Below are positions 8,993 to 18,811 of a DNA stretch of 64,000 bases, piece by piece. Source of the DNA: Vibrio natriegens NBRC 15636 = ATCC 14048 = DSM 759. GTDB lineage: Bacteria; Pseudomonadota; Gammaproteobacteria; Enterobacterales; Vibrionaceae. The translations under genes were made by a program, and so were the position numbers. The stretch spans positions 2,108,001 through 2,172,000 of the forward strand of contig NZ_CP141822.1 of assembly GCF_035621455.1 (NCBI RefSeq), given 5' to 3'. Under the pieces are notes generated by a model that was not told the DNA's origin, ran no database searches, and worked only from the letters and a program-made list of their open reading frames with translations. The stretch's first letter is position 1, and each line of letters opens with the position of its first letter.

Positions 8993-9445
8993 TTAGAACC
9001 AACGCTCTAACGAGGATTTATCTAACTGCCTAAAAGCACGATTTAAGATTAACGCCAGTTCTTTGTAACGAGGCTTTGTCTTGACTGGTTCTAACGCGAA
9101 ACCACTCTCAACTATTTTGTGGTGAAGCTCTCTATACCAGGTAGCCAGAGAAGGAGGCAATTTGGTATTTGAACGGGCACCTAACCACCAAATCCCCTGC
9201 AACGGCAAACTAATAGCGAACAAGGCAACAATGATCGACTGAGGCAGCGCACTATAGTTGTTAAACGCCATTTGAGTGAGGACGCTTATCGCAGCAACCG
9301 CTGGCATGACTTTAATGCCAAATCGCGTCGCTTTAATGATTCGCTGTTCTGGAAATACGGCATTCAGCTCTTTACGAACCGGCCAGATCTCCATGTAATT
9401 TTGGCCATCTTTCAGGCTATGGATCAATCCGACTTTATTACTCAT
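8993..9445 (-). CDS. yfbV: UPF0208 membrane protein YfbV
   Basis: This 150-residue inner-membrane protein matches YfbV/UPF0208 (DUF412). It begins [22 protein letters not shown], has two membrane helices at about 45-65 and 70-90, and a cytoplasmic C-terminal half rich in basic and aromatic residues, ending LERWF. In E. coli the gene also lies beside ackA in divergent orientation; that conserved pairing supports the call. A role in chromosome macrodomain organisation has been suggested for the E. coli protein, but nothing in the sequence shows it. A short palindrome AGTTGA-N5-TCAACT (9467-9483) sits just upstream of its start. Confidence 0.88.
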   Translation of the reverse strand: MSNKVGLIHSLKDGQNYMEIWPVRKELNAVFPEQRIIKATRFGIKVMPAVAAISVLTQMAFNNYSALPQSIIVALFAISLPLQGIWWLGARSNTKLPPSLATWYRELHHKIVESGFALEPVKTKPRYKELALILNRAFRQLDKSSLERWF

Positions 9446-9790
9446 ACCACTCTCTCACTAAAAAATAGTTGAACGTTTCAACTGAAGGTGCAAAAAATTG
9501 ATGAAAATTAATATTATTTCAAATTTTTTTTGTTATCATTGCCCATTATCGCTATCCTTTGCAGGCCCTCAACCTCATTGTTGCCGTTATTTACAATTTA
9601 AGCAACTCTGAGGTCACTATCTGCAAGGAACGCGTCATCGTGATGAGTGGGCTCATCACTATATCTTTATATGGAATTAGAACAATTTTTGACCAAGATT
9701 AGTACGCACCCTTGCTGGTATCGACTATTCTTGTGATTAATTTTTCATTCTTTAACTGATTTTGATCAGACGAATAACAGGTAGTCATAC
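9446..9790. other. Divergent control region yfbV/ackA
   Basis: A 345-base gap with both promoters. It contains the AGTTGA/TCAACT palindrome at 9467-9483, a perfect 8-bp hairpin GTGATGAG-TGGG-CTCATCAC at 9640-9659 likely within the ackA leader, and an FNR-like site at 9756-9769. No convincing -35/-10 pair was picked out. Confidence 0.5.
9756..9769. promoter_or_regulatory. FNR-like palindrome upstream of ackA
   Basis: CTGAT-TTTG-ATCAG matches the FNR consensus TTGAT-N4-ATCAA at 8 of 10 positions and is a perfect inverted repeat. It ends only 21 bases before the ackA start, close for an activating site, so the function is uncertain. Confidence 0.35.
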
Positions 9791-10987
9791 ATGTCTAAGC
9801 TAGTTTTAGTTTTAAACTGCGGTAGTTCTTCTCTTAAATTTGCCGTAGTTGATGCCGAGAACGGCGACGAGCACTTATCAGGTCTTGCTGAGTGTCTTCA
9901 CCTTCCTGAAGCTCGTATCAAGTGGAAACTTGATGGCAAGCACGAAGCTCAACTAGGTAACGGTGCAGCTCACGAAGAAGCACTAGCGTTCATGGTAGAA
10001 ACTATTCTTGCTTCTAAGCCAGAGCTTTCTGAAAACCTAGCAGCTATCGGTCACCGTGTAGTACACGGCGGCGAGAAGTTCACTCAGTCTGCTCTTATCA
10101 CTGATGACGTACTGAAAGGTATCGAAGACTGTGCAACACTAGCACCACTTCATAACCCAGCACACATCATCGGTATCAAAGCAGCTCAAAAATCTTTCCC
10201 AGCACTGAAAAACGTTGCTGTGTTCGATACTGCATTCCACCAAACAATGCCAGAAGAGTCTTACCTATACGCTCTTCCATACAACCTGTACAAAGAGCAC
10301 GGCATCCGTCGCTACGGTATGCACGGTACTTCACACCTATTCATCACTCGTGAAGTTGCAGGTCTACTAAACAAGCCAGTTGAAGAAGTAAACATCATCA
10401 ACTGTCACCTAGGTAACGGCGCGTCTGTATGTGCAGTTAAAAACGGTAAATCAGTAGATACTTCTATGGGTCTGACTCCTCTAGAAGGTCTGGTAATGGG
10501 TACTCGTTGTGGTGACATCGATCCTGCGATCATCTTCCACCTACACGACGCACTAGGCTACTCTGTTGAGAAAATCAACACGATGCTAACTAAAGAGTCT
10601 GGCCTACTAGGTCTGACTGAAGTGACTTCTGACTGTCGTTTCGTTGAAGACAACTACGGTGAGAAAGAAGAAGCAACGCGTGCAATGGACGTGTTCTGTC
10701 ACCGTCTAGCTAAATACGTAGCGGGTTACACTGCATCAATGGACGGCCGTCTAGATGCGATCACTTTCACTGGCGGTATCGGCGAGAACTCTGGCCCTAT
10801 CCGTGAAATGGTTCTAAACCGTCTAGGTATCTTCGGTATCGAAGTAGACAGTGAAGCAAACCTTAAAGCACGTTTCGGCGGCGAAGGCACTATCACTACT
10901 GCAAACAGCCGTATCCCAGCAATGGTAATCTCTACTAACGAAGAGCTTGTGATTGCTGAAGACACTGCACGCCTAGCAGGTCTTTAA
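9791..10987 (+). CDS. ackA: Acetate kinase
   Basis: AckA interconverts acetyl phosphate plus ADP with acetate plus ATP. The 398 residues match the family length and motifs: N-terminal [12 protein letters not shown], the adenine/phosphate region [20 protein letters not shown], and the C-terminal FTGGIGENS. The codon choice is strongly biased toward CTA/CTT-leucine, GGT and AAC, as in highly expressed Vibrio genes. A terminator-like 30-bp palindrome stands between ackA and pta, so the two genes may be only partly co-transcribed. Together with Pta it sets the acetyl-phosphate pool, which can phosphorylate response regulators. Confidence 0.97.
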   Translation: MSKLVLVLNCGSSSLKFAVVDAENGDEHLSGLAECLHLPEARIKWKLDGKHEAQLGNGAAHEEALAFMVETILASKPELSENLAAIGHRVVHGGEKFTQSALITDDVLKGIEDCATLAPLHNPAHIIGIKAAQKSFPALKNVAVFDTAFHQTMPEESYLYALPYNLYKEHGIRRYGMHGTSHLFITREVAGLLNKPVEEVNIINCHLGNGASVCAVKNGKSVDTSMGLTPLEGLVMGTRCGDIDPAIIFHLHDALGYSVEKINTMLTKESGLLGLTEVTSDCRFVEDNYGEKEEATRAMDVFCHRLAKYVAGYTASMDGRLDAITFTGGIGENSGPIREMVLNRLGIFGIEVDSEANLKARFGGEGTITTANSRIPAMVISTNEELVIAEDTARLAGL

Positions 10988-10992
10988 TGCAT

Positions 10993-11025
10993 AAACTGGC
11001 TAGCCAATTGGCTAGCCAGTTTTTC
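10993..11025 (+). terminator. Palindromic terminator or attenuator between ackA and pta
   Basis: A perfect palindrome with 15-base arms (AAACTGGCTAGCCAA and its complement, 10993-11022) runs straight into TTC. It resembles an intrinsic terminator but has a short T run, so partial read-through to pta is likely. Confidence 0.7.
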
Positions 11026-11124
11026 TTCCAAAGAGCTTTCTTTAGGGGCTCAGCTCCTATTCTTTGAAGATCATGGAATAAGAATTGAGCTTTTATCTCT
11101 CCCAATAGCAAAGGTACTCTACGA

Positions 11125-13269
11125 ATGTCTCGTACTATTATGCTTATCCCTGCAAGTGCTGGTGTTGGTTTAACTAGCGTAAGCATGGGTGTTCTTCGCG
11201 CTATGGAGCGCAAAGGCGTTAAAGTTTCTTTCTACAAACCTATTTGTCAGCCACGCAGTGGCGGCGATCAGCCGGATCTAACTTCAACTATCGTTGGCCA
11301 CAACAGCGATATGAAGATCGGCGAACCTATGGCGATGTCTGTTGCTGAAAGCCTGATCGGTAACGACAACATGGATGAGCTGCTAGAAACCATCGTTGAG
11401 CGTTACAACCAAATCAATAAAGATGCAGATGTAACTCTAATTGAAGGTCTGGTACCAACTCGTAAGCACCCATTCGCTAACCAAGTGAACGCGGAAATCG
11501 CAGCAACACTTGGTGCTGAAATTGTTCTCGTGGCAACGCCTGGCACGGATAACCCAGCTCAGCTTAAAGAGCGCATCGAAGTAGCATGTTCTAACTTCGG
11601 CGGTACTAAGAACAAAAACATCTCTGGTGTTATCATCAACAAGCTAAACGCACCTGTTGATGAAGCTGGCCGTACTCGCCCTGACCTGTCTGAGATCTTT
11701 GACGATGCAGACAGCGCGAAGCAAAACGAAATGAAAGTGATGGAGATCTTCAACACTTCTCCAATTCGTGTACTAGGTTGCGTGCCATGGAGCATCGACC
11801 TGATTGCGACTCGTGCTATCGACATGGCGAAACACCTGAATGCTGATATCATCAACAAAGGTGACATCAACACTCGTCGCATCAAGAGCATCACGTTCTG
11901 TGCGCGTTCTCTGCCAAACATGATTGAGCACTTCAAACCAGGTTCTCTACTTGTTACTTCTGCAGACCGTCCGGACGTAATCGTTGCTGCTTCTCTAGCG
12001 GCGATGAACGGTGTTGACATCGGTGCTGTACTGCTAACTGGCGGTTACGACATCCCACGCGAAATTGAAGGTCTATGTAAGCCAGCATTCGAAACAGGCC
12101 TACCTATCTTCAAAGCTCAAGGCAACACTTGGCAGACTTCTCTAAATCTACAGAGCTTCAGCATTGAAGTACCTGCAGACGACAAAGAGCGTATCGAATT
12201 CATTAACGAGCACGTTGCTGGTCACATCGACGGTAACTGGATCGAGTCAATGACTGAAGGTACTCAGAAGTCTCGTCGTCTAAGCCCACCAGCATTCCGT
12301 TACCAGCTAACTGAACTTGCTCGTAGAGCTGGCAAGCGCATCGTTCTTCCTGAAGGTGATGAGCCACGTACAGTGAAAGCTGCTGCTATCTGTGCTGAGC
12401 GCGGCATTGCAGAATGTGTGCTTCTGGGTAACCCAGCAGAAATCCGTCGCGTAGCTGCACAACAAGGTGTTGAGCTAGGCGCTGGCGTTCAAATCATCGA
12501 CGCTGATGCTATCCGTGAAAACTACGTTGCTCGCCTGGTTGAGCTACGTGGTGCGAAAGGTATGACTGAAGTTGTAGCTCGTGAGAAACTACAAGACTCA
12601 GTATTCCTGGGCACAATGATGCTTGAGAACAACGAAGTTGATGGCCTGGTTTCTGGTGCTGTTCATACTACGGCGAACACTATCGTTCCTCCGTTCCAAA
12701 TCATCAAGACTGCACCTAATGCGTCTATCGTTTCTTCAGTATTCTTCATGCTTCTGCCTGATCAAGTACTGGTTTACGGTGACTGTGCAATCAACCCAGA
12801 TCCAACGGCTGAACAGCTTGCTGAAATCGCTATCCAATCAGCAGATTCTGCTGCTGCATTCGGTATCGACCCACGCGTTGCAATGATCTCTTACTCTACT
12901 GGTGAATCTGGTAAGGGTGCAGACGTTGATAAAGTACGTGAAGCTACGAAACTAGCTCAAGAGAAACGTCCTGATCTTATCATCGACGGTCCTCTACAGT
13001 ACGACGCGGCTATCATGGAAAACGTTGCGGCTTCTAAAGCACCAAACTCTCCAGTAGCAGGTAAAGCGACGGTATTCGTATTCCCAGACCTAAACACTGG
13101 TAACACGACTTACAAAGCAGTACAACGTTCAGCAGATCTAGTATCTATCGGTCCAATGCTGCAAGGTATGCGCAAGCCTGTAAACGACCTGTCTCGTGGC
13201 GCGCTAGTAGACGACATCGTGTACACAATCGCTCTAACAGCAATCCAAGCAACTCAAGAACAGAAGTAA
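11125..13269 (+). CDS. pta: Phosphate acetyltransferase
   Basis: Pta transfers the acetyl group between acetyl-CoA and phosphate, feeding AckA. The 714 residues fit the long enterobacterial form: an N-terminal P-loop-like domain starting [20 protein letters not shown], a central DRTGG domain at about 215-330, and the catalytic PTA_PTB domain from about 390 ([20 protein letters not shown]) with [14 protein letters not shown] and [16 protein letters not shown]. Codon use is optimised as in ackA. AAGG lies ten bases upstream of the ATG. A strong terminator follows. Confidence 0.96.
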   Translation: MSRTIMLIPASAGVGLTSVSMGVLRAMERKGVKVSFYKPICQPRSGGDQPDLTSTIVGHNSDMKIGEPMAMSVAESLIGNDNMDELLETIVERYNQINKDADVTLIEGLVPTRKHPFANQVNAEIAATLGAEIVLVATPGTDNPAQLKERIEVACSNFGGTKNKNISGVIINKLNAPVDEAGRTRPDLSEIFDDADSAKQNEMKVMEIFNTSPIRVLGCVPWSIDLIATRAIDMAKHLNADIINKGDINTRRIKSITFCARSLPNMIEHFKPGSLLVTSADRPDVIVAASLAAMNGVDIGAVLLTGGYDIPREIEGLCKPAFETGLPIFKAQGNTWQTSLNLQSFSIEVPADDKERIEFINEHVAGHIDGNWIESMTEGTQKSRRLSPPAFRYQLTELARRAGKRIVLPEGDEPRTVKAAAICAERGIAECVLLGNPAEIRRVAAQQGVELGAGVQIIDADAIRENYVARLVELRGAKGMTEVVAREKLQDSVFLGTMMLENNEVDGLVSGAVHTTANTIVPPFQIIKTAPNASIVSSVFFMLLPDQVLVYGDCAINPDPTAEQLAEIAIQSADSAAAFGIDPRVAMISYSTGESGKGADVDKVREATKLAQEKRPDLIIDGPLQYDAAIMENVAASKAPNSPVAGKATVFVFPDLNTGNTTYKAVQRSADLVSIGPMLQGMRKPVNDLSRGALVDDIVYTIALTAIQATQEQK

Positions 13270-13297
13270 TTCTTTTCTCTGCTTGATTGAATATTCA

Positions 13298-13326
13298 AAG
13301 CCCTCGATTCGTCGAGGGCTTTTTTG
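13298..13326. terminator. Terminator after pta
   Basis: A 10-bp stem AAGCCCTCGA/TCGAGGGCTT with a TTCG tetraloop and a T run. It lies between convergent pta and the MgtC/DUF4010 gene. Confidence 0.92.
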
Positions 13327-13346
13327 TTGCGAGTTTACTGAGCTGG

Positions 13347-14621
13347 TTACGAAATAGCTAAGAACATCACCCCGCCGATAATCACACACCCGATCATCAC
13401 TGGCGCGACTCGGTGCCATAACCTCCTCTCGCCTAAAGCCACCACCATTCCCATTTTCACTATGGTATTTACCGAAGCGGCAATGAGGATACCCAGCGCC
13501 GCGGTGGTTACACTCAAGTGCAGGACACTTTGCCGACCAAGAGCCAATGAAATTGCATCCACATCAGTGATACCTGACACTGCTGAGAGCATCAAAACCC
13601 CCGCATCGCCAAACCAATCTGAGAGTGCATGTGAGAGCAACATGATCACCGCCAGTACAACACCAAAAAAGAGAGCGGACTGCAAAGCAAGAGGATTAGT
13701 TTGCTTGTTTGATTGCTCCACCTTTTCCATTTCACACCGTCTCCATATCCACCAAGCCGGTAAGTAAAGTGCAACCATCATCGCGAGTACGATTGGCCAA
13801 AGCATTTTCACTAATGGAGGGTTAATGACAGAGAGTATGAACAAGAGCCGTGGGAACATGGTTCCACAACTTATTAAGATGCCACTTGCCAGCAGCGGGC
13901 TAATTGCAGGCTGTTCACGAGACAGATGGGAAAACTGTAGAGTCAATGCCGTTGAAGAACTGAGGCCAGCAAAAACGGACGTAAATAAAATCCCCCGCTT
14001 CGCGCCGCCAATTTTAATCGCAAAGTAGCCAACAAAAGAAATACTGGCGATCAACACGACCATCCACCATATCTCGTAAGGGTTTAAAGCTTTCCATGGC
14101 CCATAAGTTTTATCAGGTAAGAGTGGAAGTAAAACAATAGAAATGAGAAGTAAGCGCAGAGCTGCATCTAATTCGTACTCTTGTAACTTTTGCAACGCCT
14201 CGTGGAGCTCTCTCTTATTATCCAGAACCAGAGCGGTTATCACGGCCGCGGATGCAGCAAGTACCGCTTCGCCAGCCACCGCTAAACTGCCTAAAACGAA
14301 CGTCACCAGCAGACTTACTAAGCCAGTGATACTGACATCACCGCTGTTCTTTTGCTTAACAAAAAACGCGATGCAAGCCAAAATCACCAGCGCGATCAGG
14401 GCAAAGCCAAGCAGTAACGGGGAATAGTGGGAAGCGAGAATTGCAACCAGACCACCAAGCAAGCCGACCAAAGAATAAGTACGAATACCTGCGACCCGGC
14501 TGCCTTCAACACTATTGCGCTTCACCCATCCGCGCTGAATGCCAATTATCGACCCTAACAGAAGAGCAATCAGCAAATTCCAGATTTGATGCTCGCCAGA
14601 TGCAAACTCGTTGATATCCAT
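13347..14621 (-). CDS. MgtC/SapB and DUF4010 membrane protein
   Basis: This 424-residue polytopic inner-membrane protein has an MgtC/SapB-like N-terminal part (NLLIALLLGSIIGIQRGWV, VAGIRTYSLVGLLGG) followed by DUF4010, with about 11-12 hydrophobic segments. MgtC proteins take part in low-magnesium and acid survival in other bacteria, but this fused form has no settled function and lacks the soluble ACT-like tail of classical MgtC. A role in ion transport is inference. It is a single gene, convergent with pta. Its upstream gap carries the terminator of the next minus-strand gene. Confidence 0.82.
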   Translation of the reverse strand: MDINEFASGEHQIWNLLIALLLGSIIGIQRGWVKRNSVEGSRVAGIRTYSLVGLLGGLVAILASHYSPLLLGFALIALVILACIAFFVKQKNSGDVSITGLVSLLVTFVLGSLAVAGEAVLAASAAVITALVLDNKRELHEALQKLQEYELDAALRLLLISIVLLPLLPDKTYGPWKALNPYEIWWMVVLIASISFVGYFAIKIGGAKRGILFTSVFAGLSSSTALTLQFSHLSREQPAISPLLASGILISCGTMFPRLLFILSVINPPLVKMLWPIVLAMMVALYLPAWWIWRRCEMEKVEQSNKQTNPLALQSALFFGVVLAVIMLLSHALSDWFGDAGVLMLSAVSGITDVDAISLALGRQSVLHLSVTTAALGILIAASVNTIVKMGMVVALGERRLWHRVAPVMIGCVIIGGVMFLAIS

Positions 14622-14749
14622 ACCTCACCTCGCTAAAAGATCGGTTCTATATCATTAGTTTATGTCATGTACTGGAATAATCTGTGATGCTTGGGGAAAT
14701 AACCGATAAAACAGCGTATTAATGCATATCGCTTTAGTAAGGAGATAAC

Positions 14750-14774
14750 AAAGCGCCATAGAAAATGACGCTTT
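14750..14774 (-). terminator. Hairpin downstream of the glutathionyl-hydroquinone reductase gene
   Basis: On the minus strand AAAGCGTCAT pairs with ATGGCGCTTT around a TTTCT loop (one G-T pair), right after the gene end. The T run is poor, so termination may be incomplete. Confidence 0.6.
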
Positions 14775-14784
14775 ATAAGAAGAG

Positions 14785-15735
14785 CTAATTTGAAAGTGGT
14801 TCACGACCGTGAGGCGACTCTAAATCTAAGTCCGGGCCTTTTGGTACAACCTGTGTTGGGTTGATTCCTGTATGACTGAAATAGTAATGACGTTTAATGT
14901 GGTAGAAATCCGTTGTCTCTGCCACACCATCTACTTGATAGAGTTCTTTTAAGTAGCCCTGAATATTGGTGTAATCCGCAATGCGCTTTTTATTACATTT
15001 AAAGTGGCCAACATACACAGCATCAAAACGTACTAATGTAGTAAACAGACGCCAGTCTGCCTCGGTGATCTGATTGCCTGTTAAATAACGATGTGTCGCC
15101 AGATGCGTATCAATTTTATCTAACGCAGAAAACAGTGAATCAAAAGCTTCTTCATACGCTTCCTGAGTTGTCGCAAAACCACAACGATAAACCCCATTAT
15201 TCACATTCGGATAGATAAAATCATTCCACTCATCAATAGAGGCTTGCAAATATTCAGGGTAGTAATCATCTTCGTTACCCGTTAACCCATTAAATGCTGA
15301 GTTGAACATACGGATAATCTCAGAAGATTCATTGGATACGATCGTATTGGTTTTTTTATCCCATAAGACAGGAACGGTCACACGCCCACTATAGTCTGGC
15401 TTAGCTTGGGTATAAATTTGATGCATACGCGTATGGCCAAACAATGGCTCAGGTAAGCCCATCTGCCAGCCTTGGCTAAGCATGTCCGGACAAACAACCG
15501 TGACATCAATATGCTGTTCTAGCCCTTTGAGTTTTCGGAAAATAAGAGTTCGGTGCGCCCAGGGGCAAGCAAGAGAAACATACAAATGGTAACGACCAGA
15601 TTCTGGCTGGAATTCTGCATCCGGCTCATTCTTGATCCAATTACGAAAACCTGCGTCTTCGCGGACAAATTTACCGCCGCTTGATTTCGTATCGTACCAG
15701 ACGTCATGCCAAACACCTTCGACCAATTTACCCAT
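14785..15735 (-). CDS. yqjG: Glutathionyl-hydroquinone reductase (Xi-class GST)
   Basis: This enzyme reduces glutathionyl-hydroquinones with a second glutathione, giving hydroquinone and GSSG. The 316 residues match YqjG: the thioredoxin-fold N-domain carries the catalytic cysteine C57 in SLACPWAHRTL, and SNESSEIIRMFN contacts glutathione. The C-terminal helical domain includes ADWRLFTTLVRFDAVYVGHFKCN, the usual signature of this subfamily. The gene is monocistronic, set between the opp operon end and the MgtC-type gene. Cytoplasmic quinone detoxification is the likely role; the native substrate is not known. Confidence 0.9.
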   Translation of the reverse strand: MGKLVEGVWHDVWYDTKSSGGKFVREDAGFRNWIKNEPDAEFQPESGRYHLYVSLACPWAHRTLIFRKLKGLEQHIDVTVVCPDMLSQGWQMGLPEPLFGHTRMHQIYTQAKPDYSGRVTVPVLWDKKTNTIVSNESSEIIRMFNSAFNGLTGNEDDYYPEYLQASIDEWNDFIYPNVNNGVYRCGFATTQEAYEEAFDSLFSALDKIDTHLATHRYLTGNQITEADWRLFTTLVRFDAVYVGHFKCNKKRIADYTNIQGYLKELYQVDGVAETTDFYHIKRHYYFSHTGINPTQVVPKGPDLDLESPHGREPLSN

Positions 15736-15850
15736 CTTCGTTCTCCTCTCGTTCTATTTTCCTCTATATTAGCGATTCGTGACGAACAGAAAACAACCGG
15801 GCTTCGGACATGACGTTCAAGAAATTTGAATAAGTGCTCGGTTAGACATA

Positions 15851-15889
15851 AAAAAAGCGCGCCCCTAATTAAAGAGCCGCGCTTAAGCC
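15851..15889 (-). terminator. Terminator of the opp operon
   Basis: On the minus strand AAGCGCG pairs with CGCGCTT across a loop of about 16 bases, followed by a run of T. It lies about 20 bases after the oppF stop. Confidence 0.78.
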
Positions 15890-15907
15890 CGTCACAGGCT
15901 GAATGAC

Positions 15908-16900
15908 CTACACTTGAACGTGTAAACAAGATACCGCATGAACATCGTTACCTTGAATCGTCGGTTTTGTCTTCGCACATTCTTCCGTGGCCTGTGGGCA
16001 ACGAGTACGGAAGACACAACCCGATGGTGGGTTGATTGGCGAAGGAAGATCACCTTCCAGCATTTGGATTTTCTTTTGACGTTCGATATTCGGATCTGGA
16101 ATTGGTACAGCCGACATCAATGCACGCGTGTATGGGTGTTTAGGATCAGCAAATAGTGCGTCAGCTTCTCCAAGCTCTACGGCGTTACCCAAATACATAA
16201 CCAGAACACGGTCAGAGATATGTTTTACCACAGACAGATCGTGTGCAATGAATACCAAAGATAAACCAAGCTCTTTCTGAAGCTCTTTAAGCAAGTTCAC
16301 AACCTGAGCCTGTATCGATACATCCAGTGCTGATACAGGTTCGTCACAGATGATCATTTTTGGCTTAAGGATAAGCGCACGTGCGATACCAATACGCTGA
16401 CACTGGCCACCAGAGAACTCGTGCGGATAGCGGTTGATCACGTTTGGTAGCAGACCTACTTTCGCCATCATCTCTTTAACACGATCTTTGATCTCTTGCT
16501 TTGAAAGCTCTGGATAAAAGGTTTCTAGCGGCTCAGCAATGATGTCACCAACCGTCATACGCGGGTTCAGAGAAGCCAAAGGATCCTGGAAAATCATTTG
16601 GATTTCTTTACGCGTTTCACGGCGCTGAACATCTTTCATCTTAGTCAGGTCTTGACCTAACCACACCACTTCGCCGTCAGTCGCTTCTACCAAGCCGATG
16701 ATAGCGCGCGCAAACGTCGACTTACCGCAGCCTGATTCACCTACAACGCCCAGAGTTTCACCTTCGTACAGACGGACATTAACACCATCGACTGCTTTTA
16801 GGTTTGAAGGCTTAGACCAAGGCCATGCTGATTTTGCTGCAATGCTAAAGTGAACTTTAAGTTCTTTAACATCGAGTAGTAATGATTTATCTACACTCAT
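15908..16900 (-). CDS. oppF: Oligopeptide ABC transporter ATPase OppF
   Basis: This is one of two ATPases driving oligopeptide import. I use the ATG at 16900 (330 residues), which overlaps the oppD stop as ATGA; the frame also stays open to 16930, but that part lies inside oppD. Motifs: Walker A GESGCGKST, signature FSGGQCQRIG, Walker B KMIICDEPVSALD, and the OppD/F C-terminal extension (PINPPSGCVFRTRCPQATEEC) with cysteines typical of the 4Fe-4S site reported in this subgroup. It is the last gene of oppABCDF. Confidence 0.95.
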   Translation of the reverse strand: MSVDKSLLLDVKELKVHFSIAAKSAWPWSKPSNLKAVDGVNVRLYEGETLGVVGESGCGKSTFARAIIGLVEATDGEVVWLGQDLTKMKDVQRRETRKEIQMIFQDPLASLNPRMTVGDIIAEPLETFYPELSKQEIKDRVKEMMAKVGLLPNVINRYPHEFSGGQCQRIGIARALILKPKMIICDEPVSALDVSIQAQVVNLLKELQKELGLSLVFIAHDLSVVKHISDRVLVMYLGNAVELGEADALFADPKHPYTRALMSAVPIPDPNIERQKKIQMLEGDLPSPINPPSGCVFRTRCPQATEECAKTKPTIQGNDVHAVSCLHVQV

Positions 16901-17868
16901 TTTTTCCAAGCCTCCCACTGCGAAAAACATGCGCGCTGACGACCATCACCAAACGGTGTCAGAATTGGCGCTTCTTGCTTACAACGGTCCATTACACGGT
17001 GGCAACGTTCCTGATAAGGACAGCCAGGTGGTAGGCGAAGTAAGTTTGGTGGGTTGCCCGGAATAGTTGGCAGGATCTCACCTTCAGTATCTAAACGAGG
17101 AATCGCCTTCAGCAGGCCTTCTGCGTATGGGTGGCTCGGATTGTAGAAGATTTCATCAACTGTTCCGTATTCCATTGTACGGCCAGCGTACATAACCAAT
17201 ACTTTGTCACAAGAACCCGCAACAACACCCAGATCGTGCGTGATCATGATGATTGCGGTATTAAACTCGTCTTTCAGTTCGTTAAGCAGATCCATGATCT
17301 GCGCCTGAACGGTTACGTCTAGTGCCGTTGTCGGTTCATCAGCAATCAACAGTTTAGGACGACATAACAGCGCCATTGCGATCATTACACGCTGACGCAT
17401 ACCGCCTGAAAACTCGTGCGGATACATGGTAATACGCTTGCGGGCTTCTGGAATTTTCACCGCTTCAAGCATACGTACCGATTCTTCAAATGCTTCCGCT
17501 TTACCCATGCCTTTGTGAAGCATCAATACTTCCATCAGCTGATCACTCACCTTCATATAAGGGTTTAGTGACGTCATTGGGTCTTGGAAGATCATCGCGA
17601 TCTGCTCTGCTCGAACTTTGTTAAGTTCTTTTTCAGGCAGGTTCAGGATCTCTTTGCCTTCAAACTTTGCGCTACCAGAAATGATACCGTTTTTAGCCAG
17701 TAGACCCATGATTGCGAATACGGTTTGAGATTTACCTGAACCTGACTCACCTACGATACCTAAGGTTTCACCCTGGTTAAGAGAAAAGTTCAAATCATTT
17801 ACTGCGGTTACGATACCATCTTGAGTGGTAAACTCGACGCGCAGATCTTTGACATCTAATAAGCTCAT
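16897..17868 (-). CDS. oppD: Oligopeptide ABC transporter ATPase OppD
   Basis: This is the second ATPase of the Opp importer, 323 residues. Walker A is GESGSGKSQ, signature FSGGMRQRVM, Walker B KLLIADEPTTALD, and the C-terminal extension has the cysteine set LPPGCPYQERCHRVMDRC. It lies 25 bases downstream of oppC and overlaps oppF by four bases, so the ATPases are probably translated together. OppD and OppF form a heterodimer on the cytoplasmic face of OppBC. Confidence 0.95.
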   Translation of the reverse strand: MSLLDVKDLRVEFTTQDGIVTAVNDLNFSLNQGETLGIVGESGSGKSQTVFAIMGLLAKNGIISGSAKFEGKEILNLPEKELNKVRAEQIAMIFQDPMTSLNPYMKVSDQLMEVLMLHKGMGKAEAFEESVRMLEAVKIPEARKRITMYPHEFSGGMRQRVMIAMALLCRPKLLIADEPTTALDVTVQAQIMDLLNELKDEFNTAIIMITHDLGVVAGSCDKVLVMYAGRTMEYGTVDEIFYNPSHPYAEGLLKAIPRLDTEGEILPTIPGNPPNLLRLPPGCPYQERCHRVMDRCKQEAPILTPFGDGRQRACFSQWEAWKK

Positions 17869-17893
17869 CGTTGCTTCCTTAATCTATCTGTAA

Positions 17894-18796
17894 TTATCTG
17901 TCTTTAGGATCCAGCGCATCGCGCAGACCGTCGCCAACGTAGTTGAAGCAGAACAGAGTCACAACCATGAACGCGGCTGGGAATGCCAGCTGCCAGATTG
18001 CTACTTCCATTGTCTGTGCACCTTCTTGTAGAAGTGCGCCCCAACTTGTCATTGGTTCCTGAACACCAAGACCAAGGAACGATAGGAATGATTCAGTCAG
18101 AATCATGCTAGGGATAAGCAGCGTTGAGTAAACTGCTACGATACCAAGTACGTTCGGTACGATATGGCGAGTAATGATCTTCCAGTTACTTACACCACAA
18201 ACGTGTGCCGCTTCGATGAACTCTTTACTACGTAGGCTAAGCGTTTGACCACGTACGATACGTGCCATATCCAGCCATGCGATTGCACCGATCGCTACGA
18301 AGATAAGAATAATGTTACGGCCGAAGAAGGTTACTAGTACGATAACTAGGAACATAAACGGTACCGCGTATAGGATCTCAAGGATACGCATCATGATACG
18401 GTCAACTTTACCGCCAATGAAGCCAGATGCTGCGCCGTAAAGCGTACCAATCAAAACTGCTACGAATGCACCCATAACCCCTACCATTAGGGAGATTCGG
18501 CCACCAATCAGCGTACGAACGTACAAGTCGCGACCTAAGCTGTCAGTACCAAACCAGTGGTCAGCGTTAGGTGCAACGTGCATTGCGTACCAATCTGTAT
18601 CATCAAATGCATAAGGTGCGATCATTGGCAGAACAATCACCGCCAACGTCATTAGAGCCAGGATAAATAAACTCACCATTGCTGCTTTGTTACGCATAAA
18701 GCGAATTCGAGCATCCTGCCAAAGACTGCGACCTTCAATCTCTAAGTTCTCAGAGAATTTTTCAATCGCTTCTAGGTTTTCTTTTTTCGTTAACAT
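17894..18796 (-). CDS. oppC: Oligopeptide ABC transporter permease OppC
   Basis: This is an inner-membrane permease of the BPD_transp_1 class with six expected helices. A cytoplasmic N-terminus (~40 residues) precedes the first helix, MVSLFILALMTLAVIVLPMI. The periplasmic loop HWFGTDSLGRDLYVRTLIGG is typical of OppC/DppC, and the EAA-like loop appears as EFIEAAHVCGVSNWKIITRH. I start it at the ATG at 18796 (300 residues) because GGAAG lies seven bases upstream; the longer frame to 18802 would need a TTG. It follows oppB closely. Confidence 0.94.
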   Translation of the reverse strand: MLTKKENLEAIEKFSENLEIEGRSLWQDARIRFMRNKAAMVSLFILALMTLAVIVLPMIAPYAFDDTDWYAMHVAPNADHWFGTDSLGRDLYVRTLIGGRISLMVGVMGAFVAVLIGTLYGAASGFIGGKVDRIMMRILEILYAVPFMFLVIVLVTFFGRNIILIFVAIGAIAWLDMARIVRGQTLSLRSKEFIEAAHVCGVSNWKIITRHIVPNVLGIVAVYSTLLIPSMILTESFLSFLGLGVQEPMTSWGALLQEGAQTMEVAIWQLAFPAAFMVVTLFCFNYVGDGLRDALDPKDR

Positions 18797-18811
18797 AACC
18801 AAACTTCCCTG

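Noticed and set aside
11559..12020. 153-codon frame antisense to pta
   Set aside because: Inside pta, which has strong codon bias that produces open shadow frames.
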